Made by a program: the position numbers and the translations under genes
Shown: positions 22,157-33,595 of the stretch, one piece after another
Numbering within the stretch: position 1 is the stretch's first letter
How the letters are laid out: each line of letters opens with the position of its first letter
Origin: Rhyacophila brunnea
Taxonomy: Eukaryota; Arthropoda; Insecta; Trichoptera; Rhyacophilidae
Length of the DNA stretch: 64,000 bases
Reading direction: 5' to 3'
Assembly (NCBI GenBank): GCA_022495005.1
Contig: JAGYXB010001569.1
Coordinates: 496,001 to 560,000 of the forward strand
Notes under the pieces: generated by a model
Database searches by the model: none
What the model saw: only the letters and a program-made list of their open reading frames with translations
What the model was told of the DNA's origin: nothing

Positions 22157-23482
22157 TTAATGTTTCAGAATGTCCTTTATATGAAAGCGACCCACCGTTT
22201 TACCAGCGGTGTCTGCAAGTAAGTAAACTGTAGGAGATAATTTTTGGATAACCTGGTTTTGAAGGAAACTGGGTGCGAGCTTATTTGAGAAAAAACCCGC
22301 TTGGTTTGACGCAACGAAGTTTCGTCTCCAAACAAGATCTCCGACGTCAAACTGGACTCGTTTCCTTCTAAGATTGTAACGCTGAGCGTTAGAATGGAAA
22401 CTTTCTAAAAGTTGCTCCTGGACAATTTCATATATTTCAGATAGATTAAGTAGTTTGTCAGAAAATAATGACAAATCGGCATGACTATGTAAAGTAAGGT
22501 TTTTATCAGTAGGGCAATCTCTAGGAAAATGAAAACGTCCGTCAAGGATCATTTCACGTCCATGCATGAGGAAATAAAATGAAAATTTAGTAGCCAAGTT
22601 GACAGTTGAATTCAAGGCAACTTGGACATGAGGTAAATAAGTAGCCCACGAGCGTTGGTCTTTCCCAACTAAAATTGCTAGAGAGGTACCAATAGTTTGA
22701 TTGTATCTTTTAACCGTGTTACTTTGAGGTGTGTAAAAGGCATTTAGAAACAGCTTCGGAACTGCATAGGAAGTTAGAAATTTCTTAAACTCTTTGGAAA
22801 TAAACTGACGCCCGTTGTCCACAATAACACAATGGGGTACGCCATACTTTAGAAATATTTCCTTTTCTAAAAAGTTTGTAATAGGCAAGGTAGTAGCACG
22901 TTTTAATGGACACAACCAAACATATTTACTGAAAATATCGACTACTGATAACACAAACATGAAACCTTTATTCGATTTAGGAAAAGGACCGATTAAATCT
23001 ATGGAAAGAGTTTGCATAGGTCGGTCAACTATTTTAGGTGTAGACATAAGGCCTGGAGGATTACTAGTGGAATGTTTATATGCTTTGCAAATTTTACAAG
23101 AGTTAATGTATTTACCAACGTCTTTGAAAAGGTTGGGCCAATAATAAAAATTTGCAATGCGTTTGAAACTTTTAAAAATACCTAAATGAACGGTGTTAAT
23201 AGAGTCGTGAAATTCTTTAACACGCGCAAGCCTGTCTTCAGGCTTGACACACTCCTTCCAGTGAGAGTCGTCAAACGGAAGCTCGCCTGCTTTAAATCTG
23301 AATAATTTTCCGTTAACAATTTTAAAGCTTGGAAATTTATTTGGATTGGTTTTGACAACCTTCAAATGTGGTGTCAAACCAATCATCCTTAGCAGTAGGA
23401 GTAACAGTAAGTGAAGCAATCTCAATGCGGGACAAAACATCCGGGACAGTGTGTAACCTGCCCGGGCGATGTACAATATCAA
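22157..23482 (-). pseudogene. pol: Gypsy B integrase (catalytic Glu lost)
   Basis: Zinc domain (HDSINTVHLGIFKSF...CKICKAYKH), core with SIDLIGPFPKS and VIVDNGRQF, then NTVKRYNQ where copies A, C and D have NTVERYN. The Lys codon is at 22709-22711 and differs by one base from Glu. The C-terminal region carries YNLRRKRVQFDVGDLVWRR and ends at a stop at 22157. The first 40 or so residues of this frame are out-of-frame sequence before the zinc domain. Without the glutamate the enzyme should not catalyse strand transfer. Confidence 0.87.
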
Positions 23483-24152
23483 AGTCGTGTTGCGATAATC
23501 TCGCAGACCAACGTGCGATTCTTCCCGTGGGATTATCTAAAGTCTTGAGCCATTTCAAACTAGAATGGTCAGTAACAACAGTAAAGTGGCTCCCCTCAAG
23601 GTATTGCCTAAAGTAATATATAGATTCAACTAAGCTTAAAAGTTCTCTTTCGGTTGTACTGTAATTTCTTTGGCATTTAGTCAAAGTACGGGAGAAAAAG
23701 GCGATCGGATGGTCACCGTCTGGGAAGGTCTGCATCAAGGCGGCCCCCAATCCGAAAGAAGAGGCATCACAATGTACTGCAAACTCACGAGAGAAATCCG
23801 GACACGCCAAAACGGGTGCCGTTATAAGCTTTAAAGCTTCAAAGGCACTCTGCGCCTCAGCGGACCACTGGAAATTGGAGACCCCCTTAGTGGAACCGGT
23901 GAGTTTAGTCAGAGGTGCTGATAGAGAAGATAAATTACATATAAAACGCCTATAATAAGAACAAAGGCCAATAAAAGACTTGACATCTTTAACGTTCTTA
24001 GGTACAGGAAAGTTTTTTACGCATTGCAGTTTCATCGGGTCGCACTGTAACCCCTTATCATTTACAAAATAACCTAGGTATTTCAACTCAGTTTTACAGA
24101 ACTCAGATTTTTTTATAATTAATAGTAAGACCTGAGCTTTTAAATTTTTCAA
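23337..24152 (-). pseudogene. pol: Gypsy B RT connection and RNase H
   Basis: 271 codons: KSEFCKTELKYLGYFVNDKG, then RNase H with VHCDASSFGLGAAL, YSTTERELLSLVES and VVTDHSSLKWL, ending in the tether before integrase. It overlaps the integrase ORF in another frame because of an indel near 23350 and the RT ORF because of the run of seven T at 24108-24114. Confidence 0.88.
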
Positions 24153-25251
24153 AGACTTTATCTAACAAAATTAAGTGATTTTCAAAATTTTCTGAGACGA
24201 TTATTACGTCGTCCAGATAGCAAAATACCCTGGATTCAAATTCAGGCCCAAATAAACTGTCGGAGAGACGCTGCAGCTCACTTGGCGCGTTATGGACTCC
24301 AAAGGGCATACACACAAACTCAAACAAACCTCGTCGAGGTACAACAAAGGCAGTCTTTTCACGCGACTCTGGAGTTAAAGCTATCTGCCAGAACGCTTTT
24401 GAAAGGTCAATCGACGATATAAATTTGGCATCACGCAAATGATCCAATATTTGCGAGATGTATGGCAAAGGGTATCGATCGGGCTTAGTAACAGCATTAA
24501 GCTTTCTGGAATCCAAGCACAATCTTCCTGTACCATCCTTCTTGGAAACGATGATAACAGGATTTGACCAGGGGGAACGAGAGGGACTTACCACGCCCAA
24601 AGCTAACATCTCGTCTAATTCTTTTTCCATAAGTAATTGTTTGGCAGGAGACAAAGGATAATATCGCTGTTTGATGGGCGGGCCAGTAGTATTTATTGAA
24701 TGGGTAACAAGATGAGTACAACCTAAACCACATTTCTCGAATGAAATGGAGTGAAAGCGTTGTTTGATGGATTCTAATGATTGAATCTGAGAAGAAGAAA
24801 GCGACTGATGGTCAAGTAAACAAGCGGTGGAAATACCAGGAGAACAATCAAGTGGAATTCGCGCAAGGCTAACGATATTCGGCGCGATATTAAATTTTCG
24901 CCAGAAATCAATACCTAGTATTAATTCCGGGACGAGATTTGCAACAATGGTGAAAATAAGATCGTGCTTAAGATTTCCTAAAGTAACAGGAACTCTTAAA
25001 GCACCCATTGCAGGTTGAGTAGAGCCATCCACAGCCTTAATCATTACCATAGATGGTAAGAGAGAAAAACCCGCAGCGACCAGGCTTCGGGACCTACGCT
25101 CGCTGATGCAGCTCATGGAAGCCCCGGAGTCTAGTAACCCCTTCATTGGTTCAGCACCAATGGATACTGTCAAAAAAGGACGATCATCCATTTGCTGTGA
25201 TCGTGATAACGGAGAAACACATATATTACAATTATGAAAGTAGGACACCAC
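24103..25251 (-). pseudogene. pol: Gypsy B protease and reverse transcriptase
   Basis: 382 codons, in the -1 frame relative to gag. Protease active site LLDSGASMSCIS about residue 40, flap/wall motif VDGSTQPAMGALRVPV and ELILGIDFW. RT follows with VSKKDGTGRLCLDSRKLNA, SSIDLSKAFWQIAL, CMPFGVHNAPSELQRL and the catalytic FCYLDDVIIVSE. Expressed by frameshifting at 25320-25326. It stops at the A-run lesion just after GLTINYKK. Confidence 0.9.
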
Positions 25252-25298
25252 ATCTAACCACTCCTCCCACTCTTTACCTCTCTGTTTTGCGGAGGGCT

Positions 25299-26402
25299 TT
25301 AAACAGAGGGAGTCACCTCGTTTTTTGCGATCGCTCTATTATGTTTAGCTTTGGAATCTTTCGGCGTAATAGGTCGGTTGTTAACCGGCGTACAATGAGT
25401 AGTGTCATAATTCAAATTATTTGCAGTAAAATAACCCGTACCTGCGGCTTTGCATGCCGGGCATCGAGCAGTGGTAGTATATCCCTGCCTACAATGAAAA
25501 CAAATCGGGTAGCGAATGTTTCTACAAGACGGAAAATAATGGCCCGTCTGCAAACATTTTTTACATATTGCTATAGAATCATTAGTACCGGTTGGTAAGG
25601 ATGCTTGAATAAGATTAATTTTTACGTATTTAAGTATATTGGACGAGACATTGGGCGCAGTATACGCGGCAATGGCTTTATCTTGCGCGGTTGATTTATT
25701 AGTTGGTGTGACTGGACCCATTTTATAAGTATCAACTTTGCGACAAATAACTTCTAATTCACTGCAAGTAGTAACATCTCTCGGTTATAATATTGCTCTA
25801 TAATTCGGATGCAACCCGAGTTGAATCAAGGAAACTAGCTTAGTTTCCGAAACATCGCCTAAACGTTTCGCTATATTTTTCATATCCAGTATATAATCCG
25901 CAGCGGCCTCACCCTGGAGTTGTACTCGAGTTAACAATGTGCGTTATAGTTGGATTAAAACGTCTTCTCCTTCAAAGTGAAGGTATAAACCTTATTTAAG
26001 GTCCTCCCAAGTAGTAAATGAACTCTTGGCATCTCTGTGCCAGATTAAAGCACGGCTTTTCAAAAGCTCTGGGAAGCAACCCAGAAGCGTCCTATCAGGT
26101 GTCTTTTTGCCAAACCTTAGCTCTTCGATTCGCAGAATGAACTCATGAACTGGCGTAGTGCCATCGAATGTAATTTTATAAGACTTTAGAGAGACCTCTT
26201 TAGTGTTAATAGCTTCTAAATCACTAGTAGCCTTGGCACGTAATCCAGCAATCCAAGCAAATGCTTGTACTTTCATGTCATTGAAGGTACAAGCGGGCTT
26301 TAAACCTCGTTTCAAGAACGCTTCCTTTAAACTTGGTGCCGTCCAACCATCTTCGGGATTAAATTCCGAAGTAAGTAGGACCGAATGGCTAGCGTCCGCC
26401 AT
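25299..26402 (-). pseudogene. gag: Gypsy B gag (middle broken)
   Basis: N-terminal piece 25992-26402 starts MADASHSV and contains GWTAPSLKEAFLKRGLKPA and FDGTTPVHEFILRIEELR, matching the copy D Gag. The middle (25722-25991) is out of frame. The C-terminal piece 25299-25721 has a CCHC knuckle CKKCLQTGHYFPSC, then a CFHC...CPAC cluster with four cysteines (CX2C-X9-CX2C), and ends just after the slippery site. Gag forms the particle and binds RNA. Confidence 0.85.
25320..25326 (-). promoter_or_regulatory. -1 frameshift slippery heptamer, Gypsy B gag-pol
   Basis: A AAA AAC on the minus strand, in register with the gag codons GCA AAA AAC. Gag stops 8 codons later; the -1 frame is open into protease. 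The same heptamer in the same register occurs in copy D (56906-56912). Confidence 0.85.
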
Positions 26403-26615
26403 TTTGAATAGAAAAGTTTAACGAGGAAAAATAAGAATCCTAGTAAATATTTAATAAAATCTCTAGAATACCTGGGCTCAGCAGGTATCAGAGTAAAATG
26501 TGATATATAAAATACCGTCCAGAGGGTAAAGAATGAGAGGTTGTAATAAGGTACTTAATAGTAGAACTATTTAAAGTATTAGAATACCCGCCACCTAAAA
26601 ATTACTACAACATGG
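26403..26615 (-). other. Gypsy B leader remnant
   Basis: About 210 bp of AT-rich leader upstream of gag, cut off by LTR-X. No primer-binding site seen. Confidence 0.6.
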
Positions 26616-27352
26616 TGTAACGTTTAAGGAACTGAAAGTTCTACTTCATACTAAATCTATGATGCTCCTGCCCGCCTTGCTCCCGCGTCCACCTGCCTTT
26701 GCCACCTTTCGGTGTAGAACATGAGATTCTTTCACTCAAAGGGCATGGATACGGCCACTATCCAGAGCAGCTAAACCCACGCCGGGAAGCATCTCCCATG
26801 GCGTGGATTCCCAGACTCATACAGAGCCTGGAGTAAGGCTTATGTGTGGCATCTAATCTACAAGGCACCTCCGTCCACCAGGGTGGACGCCAGAAAGCTT
26901 TTCTTTGGAAGGGAAATAGCTGCAAAAGACCATGTGCTTGGTAGGACATTAGGTTGAAAATGAAAATAATAGTTAAGTTATATCGCTGTGACGCGGCAAC
27001 ATTTAATAGATGAAATTGGTCCAGCGATAAGGTATAAAAGAATATAAAGAAATTACGTGGACGGAGACCCTCACACGAGCATCCCCGCCACCAGCAAATA
27101 ATATTAGCCTAGACGACAAATGATAATGATGATGATGGTTACATATTTACATGAGTCCGCCATGCGGTTGCATGACGGATATTATAGAGTTCTCCTCTTT
27201 GGTTCTCCCTTCATCTCGTCCATGGGTAATTACAACACACACGCACTTATCACTGACGGGTACGGGAATGTAACATCGCCTAGACCCTCGTCCATGGCAG
27301 TTCGCCATTTGCCAATACGGGCTTCCGCACCTCGGCGGAGCGTCGCCAGCGC
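26616..27352. mobile_element. LTR-X copy, right end truncated
   Basis: Starts TGTAACGTTTAAGG; contains the family landmark around 26700 (CCACCTTTCGGTGTAGAAC), the hairpin region 26780-26890 and the hairpin 26982-27028. The right end is lost at the junction with the LINE-B tail. It interrupts the Gypsy B leader. Left flank ATGG (26612-26615) cannot be paired. Confidence 0.78.
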
Positions 27353-27665
27353 GCGATGCGCACAGCATTGAAGTTAAAGTCCTTCCACCAAACCCGCCCC
27401 GTACCACCCTCGGTCTTCATCGAGAGTATCACGGGACCCGTCAATTGGTGATGTGAAGCATCTAAGAATTGGCCTGGGAGTGTCCTGGGAGAAGATGCCC
27501 AAGACTTAGATTGCTACGCTCAAAGTGAACTCTGACTGAGTTTACTGAGTTTACTCTAATGCAAAGTGCCAGGGAGAGAAAAAGCACATGGAAATTACTA
27601 AAAAGAAAATGAACCTACTTGTTTATTAAATTAAAGAACGAAGCTAATCATACAGGCAGCAAAAT
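27353..27665 (-). other. LINE-B copy 1 3' UTR
   Basis: About 310 bp shared with the other three LINE-B tails. It contains a short direct repeat, GAGTTTACTGAGTTTACT, near 27535-27555. No long poly-A tail is seen. The extreme end, GCGATGCGCACAGC on the plus strand, is shared by copies 1 and 2 only. Confidence 0.8.
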
Positions 27666-28646
27666 TTATGTGAAGAGATCTTCACGCCCGTAGTAAGACG
27701 CCGCAAATTTTTTGAAAGCAAGATAATTGGCCTTAGTAGCAACCAGGTCGGACGGGCCGATGGGTCCAACAGCTGGTTGGACCGACCTGAGCATTTCCTC
27801 CCGTTCGGAGCACATACTCAGACACTCCCATAAGATGTGGTTGGCATCCTGTATTTCCCCTCCGCATGGACATGTCGGACGGCTTGCAAGTCCAAGCTCG
27901 AAGAGCTTGCCAGCGAATCCACCATGACCAGTCACAAATTGACTGGTGTAATGGTCTGGAGTCAGATATTTGGTTATCTCCATTCGCCACTGTATGTCTG
28001 GAAAAAACGTATATGTGTGCCGGCCCTTGGTCGATTCGTCCCACTTTCGCTGCCAGGTCTTAATGGCCGCATTGAGCGACATGAGTCTAATTCTGCGCCT
28101 CAATAATGCTACTCCTTCGCCAGCTAGCCGAGGGGGGGGGACGAGGTGAAAATCACCAACGTCGGCCTCCTCGCCCTTGAGGAGCAATATTGAAGCGCCG
28201 CTGACCTGAATATGCAGGTCAAGTGGGAGAATGCCGGCCAGGACCGGGAGCGCGTCAGTTGAGGTAGTACGGTAGGCCTTGGTAATGGACAGAAGCGCGA
28301 TGCGCTGTCCTCTTAAAAGAGAGATTCTAAGTTTGACACTTTTGGGAATACGCGGGCACCAAGCACTGGCGGCATAAGCCGCGATTCCCATAAAAATGGC
28401 GCCGTAGGCGATCTTGAGCGCCCTTACTTTTAAGCCCCATCCTTGGGTTTCGGCATGGTGTAGGAAATTTAACATTGTGTCCATTTTGACGCCTAGATAG
28501 GTTACGATCTTCGACACTTTCACTCTCGTGTCACCGAATCGGACTGTGGGTAGTCTCGAACAGCTAAGTCGTCTCGGTCTGAGGACAATGGCTTCTGTCT
28601 TGGAAGGTGCGAATGATAGTCTAGTTAATCTACCCCAAGCCTCAAT
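27666..28646 (-). pseudogene. LINE-B copy 1 ORF2 C-terminal part
   Basis: Continues ORF2 after a nonsense codon. Contains KVSKIVTYLGVKMDTMLNF, ALKIAYGAIFMGIAAYAASA and TSQFVTGHGGFAGKLFELGL, and the terminal cluster CPCGGEIQDANHILWEC used by R1-like proteins for target RNA or DNA binding. Relative to copy 3 it lacks 17 residues between HAETQ and GWGL, an in-frame deletion. A frame change lies near 28523-28560. Confidence 0.85.
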
Positions 28647-30788
28647 TTATGCTAAGGCTTCGCCAACGGTGCTCTCAATCTTCGCCCTGCTGTCGGCCTC
28701 GACCAGCAGCAGCGCATCGTCTGCGTAGGCAATGACAGTACAGTCGGTTGGAAGCGGAATTCTAAGGAGATCGTCGAAGAGTACGTTCCAGAGAAGGGGC
28801 CCGAGGACTGAGCCCTGGGGACATCCCATGCTGGTGTTCCTCTCTATTATGGTTGATCCAACTCGAAACTCGATCGATCTATTGATGAAGTAACTTTGAA
28901 TTGACGCGAACAAATTTCCTGGTAGTCTCTTCAGCCGGAGCTTTTGAAGTATAAGAGGCCAGGACGCACTATCAAACGCACCTGCAATGTCTAGGAAAAC
29001 TCCTAGGACGTATTTACGGCGAGAATTTTCAGCAATGGCAATCACGTTCCTTATGGCGTCGACTGTTGATTTGCCTCTTCTGAATCCAAATTGCTTATCG
29101 GAAAGCGGCGAGTGTGTCTCCAGGTGGGCTTCAATCCTGTGGCACAGTAGCTTCTCCAGCACTTTACCCAGAGCGGGCAAGAGTGTTAGAGAGCGGTAGG
29201 CTTTGGGGCTAGACGGTTCTCGGCTGCCAGCTTTGGGGATTACCTTAAGTAAGCCCCTCTTCCAGCAGTCGGGGAACGTGCCGCTTCTGATGCAGTCACT
29301 GAAGAGGGCTGTAATCTCTGGCGCGGCGATGGCCCATGTGCGTTTGACAAGTAGATTGTCAATGCAGTCCGGGCCCGGGGCCTTGCCAGCAATCAACGTG
29401 CGTATGATGTGGTTGATCTCCTGTTCGGAAGGCAACGATGAGTGATCCGTGTCGATGGGAAGAGAAGCCTCAAAGCGGGCCATCCTCATGGCGTCGTCAT
29501 CCCTGGATTCATCATCCAGTGGGATGAGGGCCTCGAGAAGGACCGCAGCCGTTTCAGACTCAGTACTGGTGAGTCCGCCACCCGGTTTCTCGATGCCGCA
29601 CAAGAGGCTCGTCGGTCTGAGTCCCAGCCTCAATGCATGGTATGGAGGACCCCAGGGGTCCGAACCTCCCTCAATGGTGACGAAGTTACGCCAGTAGTCT
29701 TTTTTGGCTTGAGTAATCGCTTTCTTGTATTCCATTCGAGTGGATTTGGCCATGGTTGCAAGGGGATCGATGGAGGCAGATGGTTGCTTGCGCAGGCGTG
29801 CACGTTGATGGGCCTTGCGTGCTTTTCTGAAAAGGTCACGCAGGCGCGAAACATGCTGCGTCCACCACGGCGACTGGCTTGGTGGCTTGGGCTTGCAGCG
29901 TCCGAGTGAAGCTTCGGCTGATCCGGTGATGTCTTCAGTCAGTCGTGAGGCGGCCGAGTGTAGGTTCGGAAATCGGGTTCTAGATGTCCTGTCAAGCTTT
30001 TTGGAAAGCACCTCTTCAAACTTTTCCCAATTCCCGTCGCGCGTTCTAAATCGCGTGGGCGGGGGTGGGGTTACGTCAGAGACGCCATCGTGCGAGGAGT
30101 CAGAGGCCAGCTCAAAAGTGATCAACCGGTGATCACTCATGGAAGCGCTCTCATGGACTCTCCAGCCGCTGATTCGTCTCGCGACGGACTCAGTGGCCAG
30201 GGTGATGTCGATGTGGGTGCTTCCGGAGTTTGCGTGCGACACAAAAGTCGGCATGCTGTTGGGGTCGTTGAGGACGACCAGGTTGTGCTGGTGAACCAAC
30301 TCCTCGATGACGTCCGCGTCGCACAGGGGGATATCCACGGGCGCCCAGAGGGGGGATTGCGAGTTTGCATCCGCACAGATGATGACATCCCTGCCACCAA
30401 CTGCGCGTAAGATGCCGTCGAGCACTGATGCCACGTGTTCCTTTGTGCTCTTAAAGCTGAAGTAGGTGGAGATAACCACCACGCTGCCTCCTCCGGGAAA
30501 GCTTATATCTGCACACGCGACTAGCTCAGTTGACAGGTGTGAGAGCGACAGCACGCCAAGGCGAGGGTCAAGAGCGAAGACGCAGGCCTTTGGCTCTACA
30601 CATCTGGCGCTGACGACAAGGTCCGCGCACCCGAGTCCCTTTTCAGTGACCTTGGGGCCCTTTTCAGAGCCCCAGTGGTACGGTTCCTGCACCAGCGCCA
30701 GAGACAAGCCTGTGGCCCGCATAGTCTCAATTAGCTCCGCCGAGCCGGCGTCGCTCAGGTTGACGTTCAACTGAGCGAAGGTAATCAT
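28647..30788 (-). pseudogene. LINE-B copy 1 ORF2: endonuclease and RT, ended by a nonsense codon
   Basis: 713 codons. Endonuclease residues 1-225: FAQLNVNLSDAG, LALVQEPYHWG, IICADANSQSPLWAP and SMSDHRLITFEL. Linker, then RT with GKAPGPDCIDNLLVK, LLKVIPKAGSREP, DKQFGFRRGKSTVDA, VFLDIAGAFDSASW, MGCPQGSVLGPLLWN and AYADDALLLVEA (YADD at 688-691). It stops at TAA (28647-28649) where copy 3 has TCA, so one base kills it. Its start overlaps the end of ORF1 by 4 nt. Confidence 0.92.
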
Positions 30789-32342
30789 CGCGTGGCAGTG
30801 TAGTCCACCATCGCCCTCTCGCGCAGCTCAGCGTGTAGCCTTGCTGGGCAATCGAGACTGCCGGTGGAATGGTCAGACGGCTGCTTGTGTTTGTGGCAGG
30901 CCACGCATTTGGGTGGGTTTCCTTTGTTGGGGCAGTCCTCGCGGTCGTGGCCGGAGATGGCGCAGTGGCTGCACGTCGGGGTTTTATTTGAGCATCCTTT
31001 GGCCATGTGTCCGAAGAGATGGCAAACGTTGCATTTTACTACCCCAACGTAGTCTCTCAGAGGGAAGGATTCCCACCCCATGTACAGCCTGTCTTCTGCC
31101 AGTAAGGCAGACCAGATGGCCGCCGGGGCGAAGACCACAAAGTGGCATCTGCCTGTTCTAGGCCCGGCTTTGTGGCTTAATCTTATTTCTTTGTATGCTG
31201 TTTCTGGCAGGCCGGTCTGTTCCTTGGTGGAGGTGAAGATAGCTTCCCGGAGTTGAGTTTCTGTAAGAGTCGATGGCAAGTTGAAGATAATTACGCGAGG
31301 CTGCTTTTTCCCGGCGAGCTCGGCTTGTAGGGCAGCCTCCGAGGTCTCCAGGGCTTTCACAAGGGCCTTGGCCTCGACTTCAGAACGGGGGTGGACAATA
31401 ACGCCTCCGTTCCTTATATTCCGGATACCCGTAATTTGAACCCCAAGGGACCTGGGGTCGAAGGCCTTCTTAAGGATCTCCTTCGTGGTATCTGATTTCT
31501 TCTCCCCAGAGCCGGTCGGGAAGAAAAGAACTCCCGGTCTGGTGGCGAGGGGAAGTAGGGACGGGAATTGTTGGTTGGCGGAAGTAGAGGTAGAAGATGG
31601 TGCATGCGTTGCTGTCGTGACCGTAGGAGGGCGGCTTTTCCTGCCCAATGCTGTGGCCCATGACATTTGTGCAGGTGTCGTGGCGGTCGGTTGAGCGTTT
31701 GTGGGCGCCTGTGGCTGGATGGACTTTAGAATTTTGGATTGTGCGTGTAGGTCCTTTATTGCCCTTTTCTGGAGTTTAAGGCCGGTGGTTCTGTTTTTAT
31801 ATAGAGTTATATATAGAGTATTATGTAGTATTGTATCCTCGCCTCTTGAACGATGGACTTCCTCTCCAGTTTGGCCATAGCTAGGTTCTGCCGGCTGTGG
31901 GCTTCCTACAGGCTCAGGAGGGCGTTTGTTATCCGCTCCTTGGCGCCAGCCTGTTTGCCGCGGAAGGCCGTTATAACTTCTTTAAGGCAGGTTGATACGT
32001 CGTTGTAGATTTCATCGTGTTGGTCTGGGTCTAATCTGGAGAAGTCTACCGGGATCTCGTAGTCCTCGCCAGAAGAGGAAGAGTCTTCGTCTTGTGGGGG
32101 GGCCGGCTGATGGTTCCTTTGTTTGGTTTTTTTGGCCTCAGGTTCCGTGATTGTGGTTGGCGATACGCTCTTTGACGTTTTCTTCGTGGGGGTTTTTGGC
32201 GATCGTTGTTTGTTTTTCGCCGGTCTGGCCGAAGATGGGCATACGCAGTAGATCCGGACGTGGATGCCGCGAGGGTTGGGGAGTTGCGGGGGTTGAGAGG
32301 GTCAGGATCCTCCTGGGGAGGAGTGCGCATCATCTTGGGCAT
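30785..32342 (-). pseudogene. LINE-B copy 1 ORF1 (Gag-like)
   Basis: The intact C-terminal frame 30785-31666 (293 codons) has SWATALGRKSRPP, GVQITGIRNIRNGGVIVH and three zinc knuckles: CNVCHLFGHMAKGC, CSHCAISGHDREDC, CVACHKHKQPSDHSTGSLDC. Upstream, a TAG at 31906-31908 replaces the TCG of copy 4, an AT-rich insertion lies at 31795-31840, and the N-terminus (to MPKMMRTPPQED at 32342) is in another frame. ORF1 would coat the LINE RNA. Confidence 0.88.
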
Positions 32343-33595
32343 GCAATGGGATGGCGTTTAAGCAGTGTACAAAATAGTATTTGTATTATAATGCGTTACA
32401 CGGTCGGTGGATTGCCGTCTTGACAGTGTTAGTGTTTTACACTTTTTGAGATGGTGGGAGCGGTCGAAGCGAAGCGGTAGGTATGTAAGGTGGCTACCTA
32501 CCTTGCTATCAGGGGTGCTCAAGTCGGGGGTCGGGGTCCAGATGGGGTCCCTTGACCTCCAGTCAGGGAAGGTCAAGTTGGGCCCGCGGTCCAAAAATGG
32601 TCCCTATCCAAAATTGGACAGGGACACGGAGGGGGGTAGAGCGGACCTCAGAAACGATGAGTTGTCAAAATTGACGTAGGTATATCGTGTATAGAATGAA
32701 AAAATGGGGTGACGGGAGGAAAAGCGTGATTTGGCTAAGTGCCGTAGGTATTGAGATAAATGACTGAAAATTTTGAGAAAAAATCACAAGTCCAGAGTGG
32801 GCTTGATGTAGGTATAGAGGTGAGGTGATGGATTGAGAAAAAATTGCAAGTCCAAATTGAGAATTAAAAAAAAAAAATACGATGCGCGTAGGGCAAAGTG
32901 ACCGGCCCGCTTTGGACGGCCGCCAAAATGCGACTGACGCAAGAAATTTTAAAAAAGGGCGTGGATTTTGGAATATGGATTTTTGTTGGAGGGGGCTTAA
33001 TAATTTTGTTTACTTCTGCAGTGTTGGCTTGTAAATCGTTAGACGGTGATTGCTTGGTAATCACTCGGCGGTCTTGATCGTTGATTGGAGAACACTTGTA
33101 AGTTTTTTGTAAGTAAGTTGTAAATTGTTGATAATTGTTTTTTAATGTGGTAGCGATGGCAGTAGACGGCGGGTTCAAAGTTCAATGTTATAAGTTTTTG
33201 GCGGTGAATTACATGAAAACCGTGGAAATCCTTGTGGTTATCACACATTCACGTATGGAAAAACCGTTGCTTCGTTGGGCAGACGGTTGCTCACTCGCCA
33301 TGCGAATTTGAAGCGCTTTTGAGCGTCTAGTTTGCACACAAAAGCAGATTGGTATCACTTATCACAAAAAGTCACAAAAGTCATAAATTCCCGGGAAAAT
33401 CCCGAGAGGAAGCACTTGGAAATATGTCAGATCGAAGTCCAGGGGCAGGCACGGGTAATAGAGTGAAAACGGGATCAAAAACAGTAGAAAGCTGGATCAG
33501 AAGTGAGATATTATCGAAAAGCGGTGAGTTGGCGTAAAAACAGTTGCGGAGTGACACGAAACACGTCTACACTCGGCAAGAGAAAGTTTTATTAT
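32343..33595. other. Possible LINE-B 5' UTR
   Basis: Non-coding; no protein similarity recognised. Two short related blocks, GAGAAAAAATCACAAGTCCA (about 32773) and GAGAAAAAATTGCAAGTCCA (about 32838), and an A run near 32866 are visible. It sits between the LINE-B ORF1 start and the tail of LINE-B copy 2, which is where a 5' UTR would be if the copies are in tandem, but no other copy retains this part for comparison. Confidence 0.4.

Larger units (their letters stand above)
17208..26615 (-). mobile_element. Ty3/Gypsy retrotransposon copy B
   Basis: Minus-strand element: leader and gag on the right, then pol, a 4.2-kb non-coding 3' region, and a 3' LTR at 17208-17990. The 5' LTR is missing; the leader is cut at 26615 by LTR-X. 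It sits in the leader of the lineage 3 relic. Gag and pol carry several frameshifts, a shared A-run lesion with copy A, and a lost integrase catalytic Glu. Confidence 0.87.
27353..33595 (-). mobile_element. LINE-B copy 1 (R1-like LINE), longest copy
   Basis: Minus-strand LINE with ORF1 (Gag-like, three zinc knuckles), ORF2 (endonuclease, RT, C-terminal Cys/His) and a 3' UTR that recurs at 33596, 41102 and 45041. No RNase H. The QEPY endonuclease start, YADDALLL RT box and C-terminal CPCGG...H...C motif fit the R1 group. Nonsense codons at 28647-28649 and 31906-31908 and a 51-bp deletion in the thumb disable it. The 5' limit is uncertain; 32343-33595 may be its 5' UTR. Confidence 0.85.

Noticed and set aside
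29442..29909. 155-codon plus-strand ORF and other plus-strand ORFs across 28987-30774
   Set aside because: Antisense shadows of the LINE-B ORF2; the minus-strand frame has clear endonuclease and RT motifs.
30520..30545. TAGCTCAGTTGAC, resembling a tRNA A box
   Set aside because: It is codons within the LINE-B endonuclease, repeated in copies 3 and 4 as coding sequence.
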